Source: Maratus speciosus
Lineage: Eukaryota > Arthropoda > Arachnida > Araneae > Salticidae
Direction: 5' to 3'
Assembly: GCA_963932465.1 (NCBI GenBank)
Contig: OZ010794.1
Coordinates: 442,743,502 to 442,807,501 of the forward strand
Length of the DNA stretch: 64,000 bases
The notes under the pieces: generated by a model
Database searches by the model: none
Seen by the model: the letters and a program-made list of their open reading frames with translations, nothing else
What the model was told of the DNA's origin: nothing
Translations under genes and position numbers: made by a program
In this document: one piece after another, positions 57,839-64,000 of the stretch
Layout of the letters: every line of letters begins with the position of its first letter
Position numbering within the stretch: the first letter of the stretch is position 1

Positions 57839-58989
57839 CAGACCTGCCAACCTTTGAAAATGAGAAATCGTAGCACACAAAATTTTAATTAATCTGGAAG
57901 TTGGTTGGTTGGTTGGTTTTTCGTGTTTCACAGCCAGCTTTTGACATTTGTAAAAGGGAATAAGGTTTCCGTCTTTCAACTCAATATAGTAAATTTTTTC
58001 CCCTGAAAATTTTTTATAAGATTTTTAAAGTTAATTTTTGTTTCGCAGCATTTTTTTTTACATTTGTAAAAGGAGCCTGCTCTAATTTTTTTAGTCCAGT
58101 GCAGTAAATTTTGACGGAATTCACGATTTCTTTCCCGCCATCATTTCAGGATATTCACATTTTTTTTCCACAGTCATAATTCCCATTTTCCTATCACGAT
58201 TCTTTGTTGAAATCCGCACTTTTTACAATGAGCTTTTGACAAAATTCGCATTTTTTACATGATCCTTTGACGAATGTTGCATTTTTTTTTTTTTTTATCA
58301 TGATCCTTTGACTAAATTAGCGTTTTCTTTCTGCGATCTTTCGGTGAAATTTGAGTTTTCTTAATAATCTTTCGATGAAATTTGCATTATCTTACTGATC
58401 TTTTGACGAAATTTGAGTTTTCTTTCTGCGATATTTTGACAAAATTCATGTTTTTACCATGACAATTTAACGAAATTTATTTTCTTCTGCGACCAATTGA
58501 AGAAATTGATTTTTTTTTTACACGGTCATTTGTCAAAATTTGCGATAGTTTATCGCAAATCGTGCGATTTTGCACACTATTTCAAACCTTGCCCCTCAAG
58601 GAACCCCTTCCAGAATTCTTAAAATGGCACCCTCGTTTCTAAGGAAGAAAATTCCTGTATAAATATTTATAAAAACAAGATTAGAGTGTTTTATGTTAAT
58701 TTTTTTGCAGACCAGAATTTTTTTCTCTCTCATGAGCATTTTTTAATGTTCGAATTTTCAGAGTAATGGCCAATTTTTTAAACCTTTCGGAAATGAAATC
58801 TTGGAAATTTCGGAACAGAATCACTCCTGAAAAATATGCTGCGCATGATAAAAATGGCAACTAGAAACAAAAAATGCTTTTGTGTTTTTTGCAAAAAATT
58901 GTAGTTTAAAAGACCGATTTTCGTAGCATCATAGTTTATAGGTCCAAATCGTAGCAACTACGATTTTTTCGTAGCAGTTGGCAGGTCTG
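57839..58989. mobile_element. CAGACCTGCCAAC minisatellite transposon, complete copy
   Basis: The left end CAGACCTGCCAACCTTTGA (57839) and the right end GTTGGCAGGTCTG (58989) are flanked by an exact 6-bp GGTTAT (57833-57838 and 58990-58995). The interior closely follows the copy at 27488-28701: GGTTGGTTGGTTTTTCGTGTTTC-like block (first 20 compared), diverged 31-bp units (58110-58550), GCGATTTTGCACACTATTTC, CTAAGGAAG, and three ATCGTAG/TCGTAGCA motifs at the right end. Length 1.15 kb. It probably represents the basic form of the family, since its array is short. Confidence 0.92.
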
Positions 58990-61274
58990 GGTTATATATA
59001 TCTTTTTATTCATGAGTAAACTAATTAAAATTAAGTAGGACCATTGTTCCTGGTTACTTCTAGTAAGTAAAAAATTGATATAAAAATGAAGAAAAGGGAA
59101 ACTCAAGGTTTTGAAATTGAAAAATATTTTTGTTGAAAAGGTACATTTTCTGGAGAATGACCCAGATGCTACCTTCATTCATTAAATATTAAACACGAAC
59201 GATAATAGCTTAATTAAAGGGAAAACTTGATAGGACAATTACATGTTTGTAAACAAATGTGCAGAAGGATACAAAGTTTCCTTCAGGGATCATACTCTCT
59301 TCCCATGATAAAATTCAAGCATCTTTACAGAAATTTCAGAAATGAAAATTTTAATGTTACAAAATACCGTATCACAAAAGTATCTACAGAGAAAAAAAAA
59401 ATTCATTTTCACATGTTTTCAGGCGAATGCCATATAGAACTACAGTAGCGAAGGCTTAAATGTGAAATGTTATGAGAAAGTCTTTGAAAAATAAAGAAAA
59501 TCTTTTTGCATTCTACTTTGAAAGTTATTTGTGCTAACACTAGACAAAAGTAGACACTTGATAATTTTGTATTGCTATGATATTAATACACAATTTTAAA
59601 TTTAACAAAAACTAAATGAATTTTTTCATAACTTGCCTTAATTTGAAAACATCCCCTAAATCATTTTTCAAAAAGGTATATTAAACACACAAAAAAGAAA
59701 AATTTGTATATTTCAGCAAAAATAATTTATTGCATTTTAAATAAAGGTGACCTTTTTTCACTCTTAAAAATTCAAATACTTCCAAGCACTTTTAAGGACC
59801 GTATGAACCCTGTTCCCTTAAAAAAAAAAAAAAAAAAAAATCAAAATATTACTTTAAAGGCTTAAGTTACTTTTCTTTAATAAAAATTCCGCATATATAT
59901 ACATATTTGTTTTTTAAATGTCCGCATAAAGCGCCATCTAGTGAGAACATACATGTAAAATGATGTACATCGGTTTTGAGATATAGTTCCACTTTATACG
60001 TTTATTTTTTTATTATGTGCATGTTTCTTTTGGGCAACTTTGTGTTTTTTCAATGTGATATCTAAGGATATAAAATTCGTATACTGCCGAGCTTTGGTAA
60101 ATTAAATTTATTTTTAAGCATTTTTTCAATTTTTAAGCAATTCTCGCTCTTTACCGGCAAAAATTAGAAGTGCAAGAATAAAAATGACAACACAAGCTGA
60201 AGAATTCCCCCCCCCCCCCCTACAATAATGGCTATTAGTCTTAATGAAACTTAGCAGGCTGACTTAAAAGGAGTATGTAACTTAAAAGAAAAATAAAAGT
60301 CAGGACTCCGAAAACACTAGCGTCTGTGTTTTTACTAAAGAGATCTGATGTCATGACTACCTCAAGTTAAATTAAGAGCGGTGTGAGAAAAGCTATTTCA
60401 GATATTATATAAAGTTTTATTATATATTTATTAATTAGTAATATTTTAAATTCACACTTAAAGCCATTTTTCACTAGAGATACTGCTAGAATTTTTTATC
60501 TAGATCCCTGGCACTAAAAGCTAAATCTGGGCCCTTTTTACAAATGTAAATCTTTTTAGTAAAATTAAAAAACTTAATCCAAACTTTTTCTCCCTTAAGG
60601 TTTATTTACCAAAATTTTATTATTTTTAGCAGAAAAATAAAACATCCTAGAAGATCTATCATGAAAATACTCAATATTTATATAAAATATATGTTCTAAA
60701 ATATAAAATGTTTTAGAACATAAGTTTAGTATCAAATTAAAGAAAAAAAAAAAACCCTCACTAATGAAACTTTCAAATTAACATTTATACTTCATGTTTG
60801 GCATTTTTAACATACAAAGTCAGAAACTTTTGGATCTTACTATGTAAATTAATAAAAGCATGGTATTATGTAAGGAGGTTAATGACATTTAGGTATACAA
60901 TGCGGAAAAAAAGAAATTTCGAGACTGAAGGTAAACAAATATTTCATATTAAATACAGAAATGAAAGCATCCAAACATATTTAAACTGCCTGCTCATGTT
61001 CAAAATTCTCATTTTATAATTTTAAACTATTTCAAATTAAAGTTCAATATTTAATTCTTATCTAAAAAGTAACTAAAAAGTTTCAACAAATGAAAATTAA
61101 TTTTGTTTTAAGTACACTAAACAAAATTTATTTTAATTTGTCAAAACTCATTACTTCTTTATTTAAAAAAAAAAAAACTGTGTGTGATTAATGTTATACT
61201 CATAAAGTCAATCACAGATTCTAAAGAAGATTAAGATTTAACGAATAAATAAATAACAGAATTAAAACAATTAC
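58990..61274 (-). other. Intronic sequence, nothing else recognised
   Basis: AT-rich, with an A-run at 59820-59840 and a C-run at about 60208-60220. No transposon termini were found. Adjacent to the donor site of the 61275-61455 exon. Confidence 0.5.
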
Positions 61275-61455
61275 CTTGCTCACTGATGTATTTTATGAAA
61301 TCTGGCAACTTTTGCTTCAAATAATTTGTAGCGTGGTTTGTGTGTTCAGGAACAGATGAATTTAAAAGGGCCAATCCAAAGGCAATTTCTTGAACAAGAG
61401 AAAGTTTTAGAACTTTGCTCAATTGAGGCAACAAATGAACTGAAGGTCTTAAACT
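61275..61455 (-). CDS. CNOT1: CNOT1-like exon (CCR4-NOT scaffold, N-terminal region)
   Basis: A 181-bp minus-strand exon with acceptor ATATTTCAG (ending at 61456) and donor GTAATT (61274 downwards). It encodes SLRPSVHLLPQLSKVLKLS, then LVQEIAFGLALLNSSV, ATNYLKQKLPDFIKYISEQ. The blocks QLSKVLKLS-VQE-FGLALLNSS and KQKLPD are, from memory, conserved in the N-terminal HEAT-repeat region of metazoan CNOT1. That protein scaffolds the cytoplasmic CCR4-NOT deadenylase complex and directs mRNA poly(A) shortening. The exon begins in phase 0 and ends with one base of a split codon completed by the exon at 21941-22069. The upstream exons must lie beyond 64000. Several positions differ from conserved CNOT1 residues (a loop reading PEHTNH), so a diverged paralog cannot be excluded. 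Confidence 0.75.
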
Positions 61456-62370
61456 CTGAAATATTTATAAAATGCAAATATTACCAAAATTTAGATAGTA
61501 CAATTTAAAAAAGTAAAGAACTTGTAAAGGACATAATTCAATCTTGAAATAGAGATTAATATATATATAAAAACAAACTGTTTATTATAAACAAACTCAG
61601 ATGCCAGCTATATAAAGCTATGAAATATGAAGAAGGTTGGAGAGTTTCTGAAAACTGACAATTTAAGGTGATTTAAATGAATAATGATTAATTGTCATAT
61701 CCAAAACCAGCTGCAAAAAACTTAAATATAAAATTTTCATCTTGCCAGCTATTAAAAAATCATAAACTAGCATAAATATTAACCAATAGTTTAACTGATA
61801 GTAAATATAAAATGACTACAACTAAAAGAATGAAGAACTAAGTAGGAAGGAAAAACACAATTTCCTTTCATTATTCAGCAATCTAACATAATTTGTAGAA
61901 CATAAGGCCAAAGAATATATTCAAAGAATGACAAAATAATATTAATTAGGGTAATTAGTACTTCTTTAGACAAGTGATTCTCAATGTACATCCCAACAGG
62001 GAGGTATTTTTATGCGGGGTAATTCCAGATTTGTTATTAACCCATTCCCTATAAACTTCTTTTCCCATTTCAATTGAAAAAAAAAAAAAAAGAAAAAGAA
62101 AAAAAAGAGGTATTTCATGACACTTGATTTTGATCACAGTTTTTCATATGAGGGTAGTTTCATCTTCAGAACAGATTCCAAAAGTGAAAGTGTCCGTATA
62201 TAAAAGAACCAGTAAAAATCAAAAAAGTACAAATGCACAATATAAGATATCAACCTCAGGTATCCCATGCAAAGAATAAAAAAAAACATTTAAAAATATT
62301 AAAATACACGTGAGAAATCTGTAAAGATATCACCACAGTATAATAAAACCAGGGTTCATAAGTATATTTT

Positions 62371-62406
<36 letters not shown>

Positions 62407-62454
62407 TATTTTCAAAATAGTCAACTCATTATTGATTATAAATATTTTCAGACT
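61456..62454 (-). other. Intronic sequence with (TA)n microsatellite
   Basis: Upstream intron of the CNOT1-like gene by orientation. Contains a (TA)n run at about 62373-62402 and an A-rich tract near 62078-62107. No exon was recognised. Confidence 0.5.
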
Positions 62455-62770
62455 TAAATTAGATACTAAACCACAGAAACTGCAGCAGCACAGCAGCAGC
62501 GCTGACGATTTTAAGCATTGCAGATTAATCTACCAGCTTAAAAATAAATTTTGGGCTTAAAACAGTCACTAAAAATTGGTTATATTTTTAGAGTTATTGT
62601 GCTTCTTAAATTTTCTTTGTAAAATGCAACTTATGCTTATTTTATGGATTACTATAAGTATTTATGATAGTAGCTTGGTTTAGCATTGTCGAGCCGCAGA
62701 TAAATTATGGTTTGCTGCAGATGGGCACCAAAAATTCTGCCATTGGGGTAAAACCTATTGCACTTAGCTT
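62455..62770 (-). repeat. Dispersed repeat R, copy 3 (inverted)
   Basis: The reverse complement matches 22120-22460: TTTTAAGCCCAAAATTTATTTTTAAG (first 20 bases compared), AGATTAATCTGCAATG, a GC-rich patch of repeated GCTG, CAGCAAACCATAATTTATCTG and AGAATTTTTGGTGCCC. The GC-rich patch includes a CAG-triplet run at 62483-62500. Unclassified. Confidence 0.62.
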
Positions 62771-64000
62771 TGAAAACTTAATAAAATATTATAAATGTCG
62801 CCGCCCCCCCCCCCCCCAATCCTTCTTCACACACACACACTTACATTATTACGTAAGAGAACTGAAGATCACCTAATTGAAAAGGAAAAAAATTGTTTTG
62901 TACACTCAAAAACAAACAAACAAAAAAAAATCTATAGGATTTAGTATAAAGTATTAAAAAAAAAAAATTATGTTTAATACAACTTTTAAATACATTTTTT
63001 GAAATGCATCAAAATTTTAAATGCGAAATAATTTGTTATCTCTCCATTCTTAAAAAAAAGTAACTAACGCTGTCATCGCTGCCGTTTATTTTTTGTGACC
63101 GGAGGGTTTTCTTCGTTAAAAAGAAAACTATTGCATGCAGCAAAAATATGAAAATCGGTGGTTTTATAGAGAAATGTTTAATAAACACGCTGATGCAGAC
63201 AGTTTTCAAATTGAAAAATTATTTTAAGAGATATTTAATGTTAAAGTTGGTCAAAATTGTAACATTTAAAAAGTGTTATAGGAGCAAAAACTATACATAG
63301 AAATTTAATCATTTTTAGATCATTTTATACATTAGAAGTTCCCGGTGTGCAGATGGCACTTTTTTTTTATTTGACAGATTTTTTGAGGATTTATTTCCAT
63401 TTTAAATTCAAATTTTCAGCATTTCGAGAGATATGTTACATATTTTAGAAAAGGGTATTATTTTAAATTGGTGCCAAATTTAAAAACAACGGAAAGGATA
63501 ATATTTCCTCCAAATTAAAAATTTAATCACAGAAAAAAAACTTTCAATGTAGAATTAAATGATTATGCGTTAAAAGCAGGAAAATATTGAAAATTACGTC
63601 ATAAAAACTATACTTATGTGAATTTTAAAAGTGAAAGAAAATTTTAAAATAAACTTATGTATTAAAAGTCATAAATGGAGGAAATTACGTCACATTTAAA
63701 ATGGCCAAATTATAATAATGCCAAACAGTTTAAATTTAAAAATATATATTTGCACGAGATATTTCATATTTTGATATAATCTTTTCAACCTATTGTTGTG
63801 AATTCTAAGACAGCACAAATAATATTTCCTTTCTAACAGCAAAAGTATTTTCACATGAATATTAAAAAGAGAAAGAAAACTTTGGTGAACATTACATCAG
63901 ATTTAAAAAGATAAAACAGTTTAAATTAAAAAGTATATTTACACGAGACATTTCATATTTCTAGAGGATCTTTTAAACTATTGTTGCCAATCCTAAAGCA
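62771..64000. repeat. AT-rich DNA ending in ~195-bp diverged tandem units
   Basis: 62771-63400 holds a C-run (62803-62818), a short CA repeat (62827-62840) and nothing else recognised. From about 63530 loosely repeated blocks appear: GGAAATTACGTCA-like sequence (63590 and 63680, diverged at 63890), AAACAGTTTAAATT (63725 and 63916) and ACGAGATATTTCATATTT-like (63755 and 63943). The last two units are about 190 bp apart and the array runs off the right edge. Confidence 0.6.

Larger units (their letters stand above)
22070..61274 (-). other. Inferred 39.2-kb intron of the CNOT1-like gene
   Basis: Bounded by a GTAATTG donor (61274 downwards, minus strand) and a TTTTCCAG acceptor (22070-22072). 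The exon phases on either side match without an intervening exon. Nearly all recognisable content is mobile DNA on either strand, described in separate entries. The inference fails if either exon is a pseudoexon or if an exon with length divisible by three lies between. Confidence 0.55.

Overview
The window looks like an intronic, transposon-packed stretch of a large arthropod genome, most plausibly a spider or other chelicerate. Base composition is strongly AT-rich, there is no bacterial gene organisation, and almost every recognisable block is a eukaryotic DNA transposon, Helitron, MITE or satellite. The lineage is an inference from the mix of decayed transposon protein families; no single marker proves it.

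Host gene. Two short minus-strand exons are the only convincing host coding sequence: 61275-61455 and 21941-22069. The first resembles the N-terminal region of CNOT1, the scaffold of the CCR4-NOT deadenylase complex. The second continues it in frame. Splice sites and phases fit, which implies an intron of about 39.2 kb (22070-61274). The flanks of both exons are probably also intron, so most or all of the window would lie inside one gene. The protein diverges enough from CNOT1 that a paralog is possible.

Left part (1-22 kb). A 31-bp minisatellite (1-672) is followed by a hAT-like element with an 8-bp target duplication (1186-6108) that contains a complete non-autonomous Helitron (1654-5190). 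At 6953-10587 lies a minisatellite-bearing element interrupted by another element (7144-9730), which itself contains a piggyBac-like MITE (7503-7722). Then come a TA-flanked MITE, a decayed hAT transposase, tandem-repeat elements of 173-bp and about 155-bp units, part of a hAT-like element rich in AAATCGATTTAA, and a 2.2-kb foldback (18483-20677) next to a Helitron 5' end.

Middle part (22-45 kb). A second foldback (23837-25900) carries an internally deleted mariner in one arm. A nested stack follows (25.9-30.6 kb) with at least three levels of TIR elements and a tRNA-derived sequence. Next are a Tc1 element with a decayed transposase (31608-33319), a pogo remnant, a pseudogene of a widespread invertebrate family (37437-38470), a nearly full-length pogo/Tigger element (39445-42493), and Helitron-like 5' ends. 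One of those Helitron copies has a MITE whose empty site is preserved in another copy in this window.

Right part (45-64 kb). Two more complete copies of the CAGACCTGCCAAC element are present, plus a complete hAT-like element (46756-49142), a hAT transposase pseudogene fused to a large decayed invertebrate gene, and a 2.5-kb element inserted in that gene carrying a highly homogeneous 31-bp array.

The most distinctive pattern is one family of CpG-containing 31-32-bp minisatellites carried inside elements with at least three different TIR sequences, all beginning CAG and all flanked by apparent 6-bp (in one case imperfect) target duplications.
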